Shown here piece after piece: positions 12,306 to 24,286 of a stretch of 64,000 nucleotides of DNA (its first letter is position 1; each line of letters starts with the position of its first letter). Made by a program: the position numbers and the translations under genes. This DNA comes from Tremella fuciformis (taxonomy: Eukaryota > Basidiomycota > Tremellomycetes > Tremellales > Tremellaceae). The notes beneath the pieces were generated by a model. That model searched no databases. It was not told the DNA's origin and worked only from the letters and a program-made list of their open reading frames with translations. The stretch lies in assembly GCA_032768795.1 (NCBI GenBank), contig CP136490.1, positions 7,750,001-7,814,000 of the forward strand. The letters are read 5' to 3'.

Positions 12306-13037
12306 CTATTGCAATTGACGACATCTCCGAAGTGAAAGTGCGGAACCGCATGCTTGGATGGACGGCACTCCGCAGTCATAACTCAGATCGACTCCGGCCT
12401 CTTGCGTGCAGGGCATGGTGTTAGGGTCGTATGGAACGTATGGCAAAATACCTCCTAAGTACAGCAAGGGATCCTTCTCTTCCTCCTGATGACACCACGC
12501 AAGGGTACGAGAGATTGGAACCCCGTAATCATCAAACACGGGGTGGGCAACCAGGGAAGCGTTCACGAAGCCTGGGGAGGCCGAATATGTGTATCTGCCA
12601 TAACGCGGGTGGTGAACACGCAGAAACTGCGTCCAGTGCGTAGGTCGGGCGCACGTTTCTCGCCGTACGTAGCAAGTCTGATGGCCACAAGTCTCGGCGA
12701 CAACTCGAAAGATGTCGGGAGTGTCATAGACATGGATTATGCCCTCCGGGTACTTGTAGGTGCTCTCTGGATCGTAGGGGGCTTCATTCCTTGGGTCATT
12801 AAGCTCGTCTTGACCTCTGGTCTTCCATCTGAGGGATGTCGCCACGCGTATAAGTTCGCCGGCTTGGCTGTCGAGCAGCTTGCTGGGATTCCCTGTCAGG
12901 AACTCGTACCAATCATCTTCCCCCGGGATTGGATTGTGCCCCGGGATCGAGTTGTGCAGGCTCTGCTCTTCTTTCGACAGAGGAGATTCTGTCAGGGACA
13001 AAGTCGTCCCCTGAGTCTGGACAATGCCGCAGCCCAT
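12306..13037 (-). CDS. Hypothetical ORF, 243 codons
   Basis: The frame is open from the ATG at 13037. The protein has a composition typical of real proteins: Trp, Tyr and Cys are spread evenly (GHQTCYVRRETCARPTHW, GRYTYSASPGFVNASLV, LYLGGILPYVPYDP). No family is recognised. The 5' and 3' ends may be wrong. An overlapping frame on the same strand extends down to about 12019, and a possible GTGCGT...GCAG intron lies near 12268-12219. It could be one exon of a larger orphan gene. Confidence 0.35.
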   Translation of the reverse strand: MGCGIVQTQGTTLSLTESPLSKEEQSLHNSIPGHNPIPGEDDWYEFLTGNPSKLLDSQAGELIRVATSLRWKTRGQDELNDPRNEAPYDPESTYKYPEGIIHVYDTPDIFRVVAETCGHQTCYVRRETCARPTHWTQFLRVHHPRYGRYTYSASPGFVNASLVAHPVFDDYGVPISRTLAWCHQEEEKDPLLYLGGILPYVPYDPNTMPCTQEAGVDLSYDCGVPSIQACGSALSLRRCRQLQ

Positions 13038-13980
13038 ACCGACCACACGACTGACCTGCTAGCTGACGGCTGGACTACTCTGCTCTCCCAGTGTAGCATG
13101 TAAGAAGGAGCGTACTTCTTTAGAGCACCTTTCGACCTCGATTTCGAATTGCAAGTGGCATCCAGGAGAAGGCGCTCGGTCTTCTTAGGCAAAAAAATCT
13201 TGATACGTGCTGTTTGAGTGTGATCGTTGAGTAGATGCTCGCAGGTTGAGGGCCGAGTGCGTCCTCTTAATGATCGTGGCAGTAAGCGGTGCGCCTGCGA
13301 GCAAAATCTGGCAACACCGGTCCCACGTGGGTCCGGCGTGGACGGTTGCGGGCGTGACCATGGTCTGCGAGCGAAGTGGGACAATCATCTGTCGATGTCT
13401 CTATTGATGTGTGCCGCGACTTCCGGAACACCAGTGAGTGCTCTTCCCTTCGGCTCCGTCCGTAGCAGAGATACACACGGTGTCTCTCCGAATCTCGCGA
13501 GAGAAGAGAATGTGCGGGACAGTCAAGTTCGTATGGACGTCCGATCACTTTGGACGCGAAGACAGTACCTGTGCATGCACTCAAGCTATCATGTGCGAGT
13601 TGTGAAAGCGAAAGATGTAGCGGTCTGACGATTCACAAATCCTCCTGTTCACTTCCAGAAGTGAGATAGGGCGTAGGGATTGAAACATCACGTTTCAATT
13701 CCGCCTCAAGCTTGGGTATGGGACTACGGGCTGTGAGATGGTCCAGGCTCGTCGGCATCGGTCGTTTGTTGTGCGCGGAGCGATAAAGAGCCTGAGATTT
13801 GCCGGTCCTAAGCTCCCCTGGCACTGCTTGGAGCCGTTCCGGGGTTCTGATCGTCACTGGCTCGACCGTAGGTACTTGCAGGCTGCGCTCCATGGGTTTC
13901 GCCACCGTTTGAGGGAGGCATTCCTGCAAGGAAGTCCTTGACCATAAGGCTGAGAACGAGCGGACTGCGATGGGGAGGAT

Positions 13981-14364
13981 CTACATTTGAGTGGGACCTG
14001 GAGAATGAGGACCTTTCCGACGGTGGGAGTCTTTCCGAGGAGGAGGACCTCCTCGAAGCCTGAGCCCCGCCCTGAGCATCAGCGCGTCACTGAGTGTCGG
14101 CTGGGGGTTTCCATGCGCCAACAGGGCTATCACTGCTAGCGAAAGATGGGTGGTATTGCCCCGTCCGCCGGGATGGTGGCAGGAACTCCCGCTGGGGTTG
14201 CTCCGACGCCGATGCTGATGGCTACGAGACGAACTCACTGTCACCTGTCCGGTCATCCCTCCCGAGTAAATCGAGCCAGTTTCATCTCCCGTGGCCGGAG
14301 GCTTACCCTCGGGACGGGACGGGGGCCGTGAACGAGACTCGTTTCCTTGAGGTGGGTTCGACAT
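13981..14364 (-). CDS. Hypothetical small ORF, 127 codons
   Basis: ATG at 14364, Ser/Pro/Arg/Gly-rich and low complexity (MSNPPQGNESRSRPPSRPEG at the start). No domain is seen. It could be the first exon of an orphan gene or a chance frame. Confidence 0.25.
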   Translation of the reverse strand: MSNPPQGNESRSRPPSRPEGKPPATGDETGSIYSGGMTGQVTVSSSRSHQHRRRSNPSGSSCHHPGGRGNTTHLSLAVIALLAHGNPQPTLSDALMLRAGLRLRGGPPPRKDSHRRKGPHSPGPTQM

Positions 14365-14859
14365 GATTCATGGGCAGATATATCAGAGTTGAATAGAGCG
14401 GCGAAAGACCGGAGAGATAGTAGTGAACGAGAGACGCTGTCACGGGCCAGCACTAGTATATATACTCCACGCAGGGCGAGCGCCACTTGGGCGAGAGGCT
14501 TCGTTCGAGAGAAAGGATGTACTCGCTGCGAGAAGAGTGGGGAAATCGTACAAGTTCTTGAAGTTTCGCAGAGTGTCATCCTTTGCCAGGGCTCAAAGCA
14601 ATGTGGCGTCGAAAAGTCCAGGCTCTCCCCATGACACACAAAGGGCGAAAGAATATAGCATATGCAACATAGGAGACTCTCGTATTCGTGAGACCAGCGT
14701 TCTTTACCCGCCAATCTGCATCGCACGCACGGATCATGGCTCACCGCCACACTGCCACAAAGCGCGAAATGAGACTGTAAGCAGATTCGGGTCAGCGTTT
14801 CAATATTCCGCGGTACCTGAACATTGCAGGTATTGGCATGCATCATGCTTCTCGGGAGA

Positions 14860-16827
14860 CTAGCCTCGACCAAACCAACCTCCCAACCAGCCCTTCTTGC
14901 CCTCCGGCTGGTCGGGCATCTTGGCATCCTGCTCGAAAGCCGGCGTTGCCTCCCGGGTCTTCTCTCTTCCCGCTACCTTCTTCGCCTCTCCCACGACGGT
15001 CTTGGCGGCCTCGGTCACCTGCTGCACCACAGGCTGGGCTGCATTCTTCTCCTTTCTGCCGGCAAGTACCAAGAGATCATCCATGGGTAAATCCACGTAA
15101 TTGAAGGCCGTGTCGAAGAATACGGGTTTCTCCACCTTCTCGGCGAAAAGAGCTCGCTTTGCAGCCAAATCCAAGGCTTCTACCTGTTTCGAAATATCGT
15201 CAACCTGAGCATCTGACAGCCTGATAACCTCCTCCTGTATCTCGAAACCAGGGTTGAAGAGAGACGCTCTCGCTTGACGAAGCAACAGAGAGGAACGGGA
15301 CAGCAATTGAACGGCCGACACAAAGTTGGGTGTTGGATGTATGCAGTGTAGCCTGGCGAGATCGAAGTTGCGAATAGCATGAAAGTACGCCTCGAGGCCC
15401 TCGATGCCCATACGCACGCCGTCCTTCTCCTCAACTATTGCGAGAGATCGGAGTTGCGAAAGAGATTGAAGGACTGTGTCGTAGAGCTTGAGAATTGCGC
15501 CCAGCCCCTTGACACTCTCGGCGAGTTTGGCACGGCCGCCAGCTACTTTGAAAGAGGCGATCTCAGAGGGCAGTGGAGTGCTGCTCTGAAGGGTCTCAAC
15601 CAGGAGAAGGTCTCGTCGGATTCGATGAGAGAGGAGCTGATAGATGATGTACTGATGCGCGGTCGAGAGTGTCTTGGCGGTTTCGGCAGATCGGAGATTG
15701 CTCGACCCAGTTGCCTGCACTGTCAGCAGTGCTCAGGGAGAACGATCGGATGATTGACCTCATTATCATCGACCAACTTGCGTGCAACGCCCTCAGCCTC
15801 CCCGAGAACAGCCAGCACCTTGTCCCATCCCTTCATCCCTCTTCCTTGACCCGAGTCAGCCTTGCCCTTGAGCCTGCCCAAAGCCTCCTGCACGCGCAGC
15901 ATCACTCCCACGATCTCCGCTGACCTAAATTCTACCCTCTCGCCAGCGAACGACACAACTTCGAGCGTTTTTCGCCCACTCTCCACCTGTGCCGATCCCA
16001 CTTCGCTGCGCAAGCCATCTACCAACGAGGCAAATCCAGGTACAGCTTCTTCCATCATCTCGTCGTCGACATCCTTGACGACGCCCTCAATGTCGTGGCT
16101 TTCTGCCCGGCCGAGTTTGTAAGCCGAGAAGCGGATGAGCGGGTCGTAGGCATCGATGAACTCGTTAGCCAATGCCTGGTCGTACGAGTCCTTTGCAGCA
16201 TCCGCCAATGTCGACAGCAGCTTTCTCCTCGAGGCGAGATCGGTCAGGGCCTCGGCGAATTGCTGTCGCTCAAAGGCAAGCTCGGCGCGAACAGACAGAT
16301 AGTAGATGGTAAATTCGGCAAACGTCTGCTGGTTCACCTTACCCTCTCCTGCCAAGCCGGCGACAATCTCGTATAACAGGGTCGAGAGCTTGAGCGCTCG
16401 ACGCAGCCACGACAGCTGGTCCTTCCTCGCGTCCTTCGGGTGTCCCGGCTTGGTAGCGACCACCTTGAGAGCATGCGAATGCGTCAAGGCTCGTTCAGCC
16501 GAGAAGAGCAGCAACTGCAGCTGTCGGACGTCTTTGACGGCATCTTTGGTGAGCGGCAGAGGCTTCTTGTAGACTTTGCCTTTGCCGCTGGTCAAGTTGG
16601 TCACCTGCCGCAGGCGGTGGATCTTATTCGAGCAGTGGTGCCTATGTCTCAGCCCAGATCAGCCCAAGTAAAGAGGGTTTTACCTGTATCGCTCATGATC
16701 ACCGTTGCGAAGTCCATATACCCCTCGCTCCTTGCTGAGAAGGCTCAAGACTGGTGATCAGCCCCTGATCTCGATTTTGAGGCCTAAGCTTACCCTTGAA
16801 TGAGAGGCCGCTTGTAGCCGCGCTCAT
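14860..16827 (-). CDS. SRP68: SRP68, signal recognition particle subunit
   Basis: Exons on the minus strand: 16827-16794, 16750-16684, 16641-15759 and 15714-14860, for 612 codons. The introns are 42-44 nt. The N-terminus carries the RNA-binding signature LRNGDHERYRHHCSNKIHRL, assembled across the second intron, followed by helical repeats (DAYDPLIRFSAYKLGR). The C-terminus has FFDTAFNYVDLP, the SRP72-contacting motif, and then a Gly/Trp-rich tail. Family role: with SRP72 it binds SRP RNA and supports cotranslational targeting to the ER. It is divergent from LSM7 across 193 bp. Confidence 0.9.
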
Positions 16828-17020
16828 GATGGCGTCTGAGCTGTCTCTGCCTTCGATGAACACCTTGTCACTGACGAAACCGCCGTCACATCCCACCTCG
16901 GGCCGGCAGCCAATTTCCGAGCCTCAATTTTCTGCATTTATCCCAAACAGCCTGATACGTCCGGCCATAAGTCCACTGTAGGCATGTCGAACTCGCCTTT
17001 GTGACATTGCAAAGGCCGTA
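16828..17020. promoter_or_regulatory. Bidirectional intergenic region between SRP68 and LSM7
   Basis: A 193 bp spacer between divergent start codons, which must serve both genes. No specific element was identified. Confidence 0.45.
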
Positions 17021-17557
17021 ATGTCGAGCAAGGTAAGCCTCGCCAAGCTCAGATAGGAGTGGGAAGCTGACAAGCAGCCACGCGGTGCTCCAAGAAGAGG
17101 CGGCGGGCCAGGTGGGCCGTCCGGCGGTCCGCAAGAGAAGAAGAAACGCGAGTCTATCCTCAACCTGGCGAACTATGTCGACAAGAGCATACGAGTCAAG
17201 TTCATGGGGCAAAGAGAAGGTCAGTCATAGAGTCTGACCGTTGTGCGGCATATACGCCAGCTGCAAATTCGGGATCTGAGCTGAATGCCAGTCACCGGCA
17301 CTCTGAAGGGCTTTGACCAGCTCATGAATTTGGTCATGGACGATGTGACTGAGGAATACGAAGGTGAGCGATCAAGGTGCAAATAGTCATGGAGCTGATC
17401 CTTAGACGGGCGCCCGTCGCGTAATCTGGGCCTGGTGGTGTTGCGAGGACCAAATATCACGTTGATCAGCCCAACAGACGGCTCTTCAGGCGAGTGACGC
17501 TCGGGTCCGGCTACAAGTCGAGCTGACATCGAAGAGATCGCGAACCCGTTCGCATGA
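17021..17557 (+). CDS. LSM7: LSM7, U6 snRNA-associated Sm-like protein
   Basis: Exons: 17021-17032, 17075-17219, 17292-17363, 17406-17489 and 17535-17557, for 111 codons. Exon 1 is only 12 nt. The Sm fold is clear: ESILNLANYVDKSIRVKFM (Sm1) and LGLVVLRGPNITLISP (Sm2), with GTLKGFDQLMNLVMDDVTEE between. The conserved C-terminus EIANPFA is reached only if the last intron is GC-AG (GCGAGT donor at 17490). Reading through instead gives a stop three codons later. The first acceptor is a tandem AAGCAG, so one glutamine is optional. Family role: part of Lsm1-7 (mRNA decay) and Lsm2-8 (U6 snRNP) rings. Confidence 0.9.
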
Positions 17558-17671
17558 CCACATGCATTTGTATCATTACAGCAGCGTCAGAAGTCGTCAC
17601 TGCATGGCGGCATAAGACATCGGAAGTATGCTTCTATCTAATTCGTGCTGGTGCGTGGGTACTTGCCCAAA

Positions 17672-20573
17672 TTACAATGCTCCCAACGGGTCCCATGCCT
17701 TCTTGTCTCCGCCCAAAGCCGCTTCAATTAGGGCCTTGTCTTCTTCCATTGGACTTGCTGCAACAGCGGGCGACTCCGAAGCATTTGCGGTCCTGCCCCC
17801 TCCAAGGCCATTGGGTGCCTCGTGCAAGCTCAGCTTGTCCAGAGACGGCTTCGATGCAGCGTCGTCCCAGGGGTTCCCGCCGCTGACGTCTCGGCGCGCG
17901 GTGCCATGCGAGCTCTGCCGAGGTACATATGGGGTGCTCGAAGGACCGGACGACCACGGGTTGACCTCAGACGGGATGCGTAGACCCCTCGACCCGGACG
18001 GTGGCAATCCCCCTCCAGTTGCACTGAAGACAGCCCCCGACGGTTCGGATGCGCCCGCTCCACCACGAGACCACATCTCGCCATCAGCACTCGCTTCAGC
18101 TCGCAACTGAGAATAGGCGTCCTGCGAGATGTTTTTGATCTCTCCAGCAGCTCGGGATATCGCACTGATGGCTCCAGTCGAGAACTGACTCCACCCCCAG
18201 CCAGCTGGCCCCGTCGTAGATAAGCGACTGTCGCGTGGCTTAACTGCCTGTGACTGTGTTGAGAGAGTAGATGGTGAAGAGGCATGAGACCGCAATGGTT
18301 CTTGCCTGACTTCAGATCGAGACGTGATGAAAGCTGAAGTCGGCAAATTCGATGACGCGGGTGTCGGGGACGGGCCCCGGGAAGTCAGGGGATCTTCAGG
18401 CGATGGCACTGTCAACCCCGCTACCGCTCCCTCGAAAGAGATCGGATCGACCTGGCCCTGGCCAAGAGGCCCGACCATGTCCGCGCCCGTAGGTTGCGCT
18501 TGAAAAGAGAGCTTTGAGCCATTCATCTCCTCGTCACCTCGGCGGAACAAACGGAACCAGAACCGGACGTCCCTTGGGTCGAAGAGGAGTACGCCTTGAT
18601 CCGCATCGTGATCACGACTGGAGCGATCATCTAAAGTCGTATCGTAAGTCTCGTTTCTATATTTATGCAGTTGTTCAGGGCGATCAAACCAGTCCCAAGC
18701 CGAAACTGTTCGATCCACATACGGCTTGCCACTGTGTGATGTTCGACGCTCCCGTTCGCAGTTGAAGAGGAATGTGCCGAACTGGCAGGAGTACAAGTGA
18801 TAGTGGATGTCCAGAAGATAGTCTTCGTTGAACTCGAAGCGAGTCGGATATTGGCGCATGATCTGGTACACGCACTCCAGGAATTGATGGAAGACCGGTG
18901 AAATCTCCTTGAGATGCGATTTACTCGAGAATTGCTTTTGAACAGAGGCGAAGAAAGCCTGCGCAGCTCTCTGAGCTCCTCCGCCGAAACGCTCTTCTTC
19001 CTCGTCGCTTTCGTCATCGGGGCCATCGGTGACTGTGAACAGCTTCTCGGACGAGAGGTGGCCAGACCGATCGAGAAACTTGTGGCCGAAAGCAAGCCAA
19101 TCCTTCTCGATCAAGACTTTGAAACCCTCAAGAGTCCGGTAATATGGGTCGAGGCAGAGCTGGGCGACGGCAGACAGCTGAGATGTCCTATCCCAGCCAT
19201 CCGAGCAATGTATGAGCACATGCGAGGCGTTCAGGTGCACGTTCTTCACGATGACTAGCGATCCATCGAGCAGAGTCGAGATATGTCGCAGCCAATTGCT
19301 CTTTCTGAGCAACCCCCGGTCGAGAGGGGTCGCATTCAGCTCAGACTCGTGGACTGCTTCGGCAATGGTCTTTAAGGAGTTTCGCATGACGTGAATATTG
19401 TCGATACCGAGATAGGCCTTCTTGCCAGTTCTGTAGTTGTCCATATTTTCGGTTCCCGCTCCCATGGCCACGTTCGCCATTGCGTTAGTAGTCGGCCGTG
19501 CATCGATGATCAAGTTGGTCGCCGTCGCGCCGTAGACTGATGATGTGGTATCGTTCTGCAAAGACGATGTCGACTCCGATAGCTGCGTGTATGCGCTGTC
19601 GGCGGATAGGTGCGAGGAGAAAATGCACTCCACCAAGCGCTCATCTTGTGAGGATCTCGCGTTCTTTAGCCCGACCATAGGTTGTGAGGACCTGGTGATA
19701 GAAGCCTTGATATCAGCCAGACTCCCGCACAGGGAAGATGACCTACCTGGTTCGCCCAATGCAAGTAAGTGAGCACCGGTATGCGGCCTTTACTTCTGTA
19801 TTTGCCGGCATAGAGCAAAGTCGAATCGCTGATCCGGCTCGGCACGAGGAGCTTCGCCGGATAGGTTGGCGAGAAAGAGAAGTCCTTGTTCACGTCGGTA
19901 TAGCGCCAAGCCTTGGTTCTGGATCCGACGCCTTGGCGGGCGAACTCGGTGCGAGGGTTGAAAGTTGACCACCCGCTGGTGGACCTGGCAACATCGATAG
20001 GACTTGGGGCCAGAGAGGCGGTCCGTGTGATCGGTGATAGAGGAGATTCAGCGTCAATTGCTGGCGTAGACGTCACAGCTTGCACATTGCTCGATGATGA
20101 TCCAGAAGCAGGGACAGGAGGCAGTGTGTAGAAGAACGCGTAGAGCTGTTCAACGGATGCTTCGGATCAGCTCAGCGATGATATGACTCGTGGCAAGACT
20201 CACAGGCGACAGCACAGTCTTTGACGCTCTGCCACACGTCCTCTGCCCCACCTTCTAGGGGCTTGTTGAACAGTAACAAGAAGCTGTCGAACGTCCTGGT
20301 GCGGATCTGAAGTGGGTATAGGCCATGGATGTTCTGGGGCAGGCGGGTGAGTAGAGTGATCGAGGGGTACGGTATCCATATTTCCTCGATTTTTGCCGGC
20401 GTGAGCGAGGACGACGATGGGTCTTGAGAGCTTGGCGAGAAGAACAGGTGATGTGGTGTCAGGTGAAGGGTACCTGTGAGGCGTTGACGAACGGGTACAC
20501 CGCTGGGCGATTCAGGCGGGACGAGTCTTTCGAGAACCAGGTCGTCGACTCGCGCGACGCGAATGTTGTCCAT
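17672..20573 (-). CDS. YMR1: Myotubularin-family phosphoinositide 3-phosphatase (YMR1-like)
   Basis: Exons on the minus strand: 20573-20204, 20159-19747 and 19705-17672, for 938 codons. An N-terminal PH-GRAM domain (RLTGTLHLTPHHLFFS, VWQSVKDCA) is followed by the myotubularin catalytic domain. This includes YLHWANQ, SSQPMVGLKNARS and the active-site loop HCSDGWDRT near residue 430, with the CX5R cysteine and arginine intact. The C-terminal 250 residues are Ser/Pro/Gly-rich and probably disordered. Family role: dephosphorylates PI3P and PI(3,5)P2 on endosomal membranes. The second intron is 41 nt. The final exon is over 2 kb, long for this locus. Confidence 0.88.
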
Positions 20574-20892
20574 AATAGGACGGTTCCACTCCCTCTGCTT
20601 TGCCGGAAGAGCCCCGTTCGTGCTATTCTTGCTTGGGCCGACGACAAGGACGCTGTGTAGCCTGCACCTGGCCACAGCGGCGACTTCGTGGATGATCATC
20701 GTGTTACGTAAGCACTCGCGTAGGTCCGCCATGACGATGCTGTCCTCGACGATAGACTGCCCATGCTCGTTGTTGTCCAATCGACAAAGTACTGTCAGTA
20801 GAGGCTCGCACTGCGCAGCAAGACCGCCAATTAACACCACTGGGACGCTTTCAACAGCCTCAAGGATCGCTCAGTATAGATAGACCTTCAAC
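20574..20892. promoter_or_regulatory. Divergent spacer between myotubularin and CAP genes
   Basis: A 319 bp spacer holding both promoters. An open frame continues upstream of the myotubularin ATG but shows no family similarity. Confidence 0.4.
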
Positions 20893-22828
20893 ATGCCGGG
20901 GACTCAGCCGCAGGGCCTCCATTCTCTTGGCACGATTCTGTGAGTCGGGCCAATGGATGGAATGTGCATCATGCTGACCTTGTAGCAAGCGCCTGGAAGG
21001 TCAATTCTCGCTGTGAAAAGCTCGATTTCAAGCTGATACCTTCAGCGGTCACGTCTAGGCTAGAAGATGTGGCAGTGTCTCAATACTCTCCCGCACCGAC
21101 CTCCTCTCTCAGATCGCCCACCTCGGCAACGCATGAGAATGTAGCAGCCCACTTGCCGAGTCCCTCTACTGCTACTGTTCCTCCTCCTCCTCCGCCTCCT
21201 CCCGCTGCGCCGCCGGCACCGGCTGCAGAGTCTCTCAGTCCAGCAGTGCAAGCGTATCAAACCGACATCATCGAAGGGGCGCTTGCCGATTGCGTCGCCA
21301 AGTCCAAGCAGCTCGGCGGACTGACTGAGCAGCTCGTTAGTCTCTCCTTCGAGCACTATGACCATCGTATCTAATTATAAGGTGGCGCTATTCGAGCCGC
21401 TCTGCGCAGCTCAGCTGGCATTCTTGCAGCTGGCTTCCGGGCACGCCAAGCCGAATGCAAATGGCTTGGGCCCGTTGCTGAAACCGCAAGCGGATGCGAT
21501 TACCGCCATTATGGAGACAAAAGACAAGCTTAACAGGAGCAAGGAGGGGCGAGAATGGGGTGCCTGCTTGAGCACCGTCGGCGAAGGTGTGGGCGCTTGG
21601 GGTTGGGTGCAGGTGGTGGTTTTCTCCTGATGCTCTGCCGCGAGGTAGAATTGACCCTCTAGGAACCTACCCCAGCGCCATATGTGACCGAGATGAAGAA
21701 CGCTGCTCAGTTCTGGGCGGACAGGGTGATCAAGCAATTCAAGGAGACGTAGGCTTGGGGATATCGCACAGCAGCGGTGACGCTGATCTGGCAGAAACCC
21801 TATTGCGATTGCTTGGTCTAAATCGTACATGGAATTGCTCGACCAGCTTCAGAAATATGTCAAGCAGTGGCATACAACAGGCGTGGCTTGGAACCCGAAG
21901 GTATGTCCAGGGACAGTCATCCGAGCCAGGCTGATCCCGCAGGGCGCTCCTGCTCCTGCCGCGATGCCAGCCTCTGTGTCCGGCACCGCTAGTTCCCACA
22001 CGGCCACAGTGCCCCCTCCGCCTCCACCGCCTGCTGCAGAAGCGTCAGCTAGCTCCGGATCGGCTGCGGGCGGGCACGCTGCCTTGCTGGCTGCCTTGAA
22101 CCAAGGCGGTTCTGTCACTTCCGGCTTGAAGAAGGTCGACAAATCGCAAATGACGCATAAGAACCCGGAACTCCGAGCGAGCAGTGTGGTTCCCGACAGT
22201 TCAGAGAAGAAGTCGCCTCCCACATTGAAGCCGAAGCCAGGGGCAGCGCCGCCGAAGAAGCCCGCTCGCCTCGAGTTGGAGAACGGTAACAAATGGGTCG
22301 TAGTGCGTGCGCCCCGCACGTCGTTGCCAGACGCTGACCGAGCAGGAATATCAAGAGGATAACAAGTCTATCTCCATTGATGAGACGTCTCTCAACCACA
22401 CTGTCCACATCTTCGGGTGCAAAAACTCGGTCATTAAGATTTCGGGCAAGATCAACGCAGTCTCAATGGGTACGTGTCTCGAAGTGATCACTCCCTCAGC
22501 TGAGCTTGCAGTCGGGTGCAAGAAGACTGCCGTTGTCTTGGACTCTGCTGTCTCGTCCTTGTCGATCACATCTTCGCCCTCTTTCGAGGTTCAGATCAAC
22601 GGCACGGTCCCTACAGTCCAGATTGATACCACCGATTCTGGCTCGGTCTACCTGAGCAAAGAGTGCATGGAAACAGTGGAGATCATCACGAGCAAAACGT
22701 CGTCGATCAACATTTCGGTGCCCACAGGTGAAGGCGGTGACCTTGAAGAACGACCAGTTCCAGAGCAAATGCGAAGCAAGGTGGTCAATGGCAAATTGAT
22801 CACCGAGATCGTGGAGCATGCTGGCTAG
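20893..22828 (+). CDS. CAP1: Adenylyl cyclase-associated protein (CAP/SRV2)
   Basis: Nine exons: 20893-20939, 20986-20999, 21046-21335, 21382-21612, 21663-21748, 21795-21900, 21943-22302, 22346-22469 and 22512-22828, for 524 codons. Exon 2 is a 14 nt microexon encoding KRLE. Order: an N-terminal cyclase-binding helix (LKRLEAVTSRLEDV), a helical folded domain (YMELLDQLQKYVKQWH), two Pro-rich runs, a WH2-like region, and a C-terminal beta-helix CARP domain (KSISIDETSLNHTVHIFGCK, NGKLITEIVEHAG). Family role: recycles actin monomers with cofilin and links Ras to adenylyl cyclase. Gene symbol as used for Tremellomycete homologues. Confidence 0.92.
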
Positions 22829-22897
22829 ATGCAGCTGTGAGATTGTGCTTGTATGCCATGAACGTGATGATGCATGATTGCTTTGCGACATGAGGCA

Positions 22898-24286
22898 TTA
22901 TGCTGATCCTGCTGCTCTATGAATGGTGATCGCTCGATCTTCTCCTGCAGTGGCGAATTGTTTGCCCACTCCAACATTGGCTGCTGTAGCTGCCGATGCA
23001 GGCTGCCATTCCAAACCCCAGACCTCGGACCCCGCAGACGAAGTCGAAACGCAGGTTCTTTGCCCGATATCCCACAGCTTGACCAGGTTGTCCGCTCCCC
23101 TACATGACTCAGCGTACACCCACCGAGAGGTTTGGGACCCACCCTGAGCCAAGCAGCTTTCCGTCTGGACCAGCTGCCACACGAAGCACCCAGCTCTGAT
23201 GCCCCTGCATGATGGCCACTGCCCCTTCGCCCTTTGCTGTGCTGGATTTTGAACCGGCTCGAACATCATGTAGGACTATGCGATGGTCATCTGAGCCCGA
23301 GAACAGCCACTGTCGGTCAATTAGGCTCCCACTGCGCATGGACAGTATGGACCCACCTGTGAGTCGTGCGACCACGAGATGGTGCGTACGGCCATCGCGT
23401 GCGACGTGTAGGTCGCAACGACTGCCTGGCTCTCCACATCCACGACGATGATCTGTCCATTCTCCGTCGAGACCGCCACACTCTGCCCATCTGGCGACTG
23501 GCACTCAGTCTAGCACCACGTGAAAAGCGATAAGGTCGTACAAATTTGACGTCCATACCGAACTTGCCCTTGACGGTGTCGATGCCCTTCGCTTCTCCAG
23601 CAAGAGGATTCGCAGCTCCTGACGGCTCCCCGTTCTCATGTCCATTCGTCTGCTCTCCCACCAAAAGACTATCCTGCGGTATTTGCCGCAGTCCAAGCTT
23701 CGACGTTCGGCCGGACCATGCCCAGCAGCTCATTTGAGGATGTACGGCGCACGCGAAAGCCGGTAAGGCTGAACATCAGCCCTGTCCTCTTACGCACCGC
23801 AGATGTCTTACGCGAATCGCCAAGCTTCTCCCGGCCTGTATCTGCCTTTCCGAGCACTTTGCCTTCTGCCGTATCTACCAAACTGACTGTACCGTCTAAA
23901 CTGCTCGACAAGGAGTACCGGCCATCCCCCGAAACAGACAGGGACGAGATAGCCAGCGGGTTGGAGGGGACGTCATAGAGCGGCTTTGAAGGGTCGAGCG
24001 GGTCGAATATGCGCAAGTGGCCGTCGGCACATCCTGATAAGAGCTGATTGGCGGCTGTCCACGACAGTGCCCAGATCGCGTCGGGGTGCACTGCTCGTTA
24101 GTCTCTTACACTGGGGGCGGAGATGGACGGACAAGGGGTTGACTCCTGCTGAAGGTACGAGAGCGACTGTGTCTCAGCGTTGTGACGCAGAGATTGCGTT
24201 GACAGCTCACCATTCTGCCTGTCTGCTCTGTATAGCTGCAGGTCGACTCTCGTCGTATGAAGCGAACGTACCTCCTGGTCAACCAT
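22898..24286 (-). CDS. SKI8: SKI8-like WD-repeat protein
   Basis: The firm exons on the minus strand are 24090-23812, 23768-23542, 23497-23357, 23309-23143 and 23099-22898 (about 338 codons). Introns are 43-47 nt. WD blades include HPDAIWALSWTAANQLLSG, LPAFACAVHPQ, SPDGQSVAVSTENGQIIVVD and NLVKLWDIGQ. The order matches Ski8. The 5' end is unresolved. The best start is the ATG at 24286 (MVDQE...), but the route from there to the exon beginning at 24090 needs either one long intron or three introns, one only 19 nt. Family role: scaffold of the Ski complex that feeds mRNA to the cytoplasmic exosome. It is divergent from GPI10. Confidence 0.8.

Larger units (their letters stand above)
11093..14859. 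other. Orphan island without recognisable conserved genes
   Basis: About 3.8 kb between the orphan ORF and SRP68. Scattered short frames exist on both strands; only two are open enough to list separately (12306-13037 and 13981-14364, minus strand). No transposase, reverse transcriptase, terminal repeat or tRNA was recognised. The density of real coding sequence is far below that of the flanking regions. It may hold fast-evolving spliced genes that cannot be modelled without transcripts. Confidence 0.45.
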
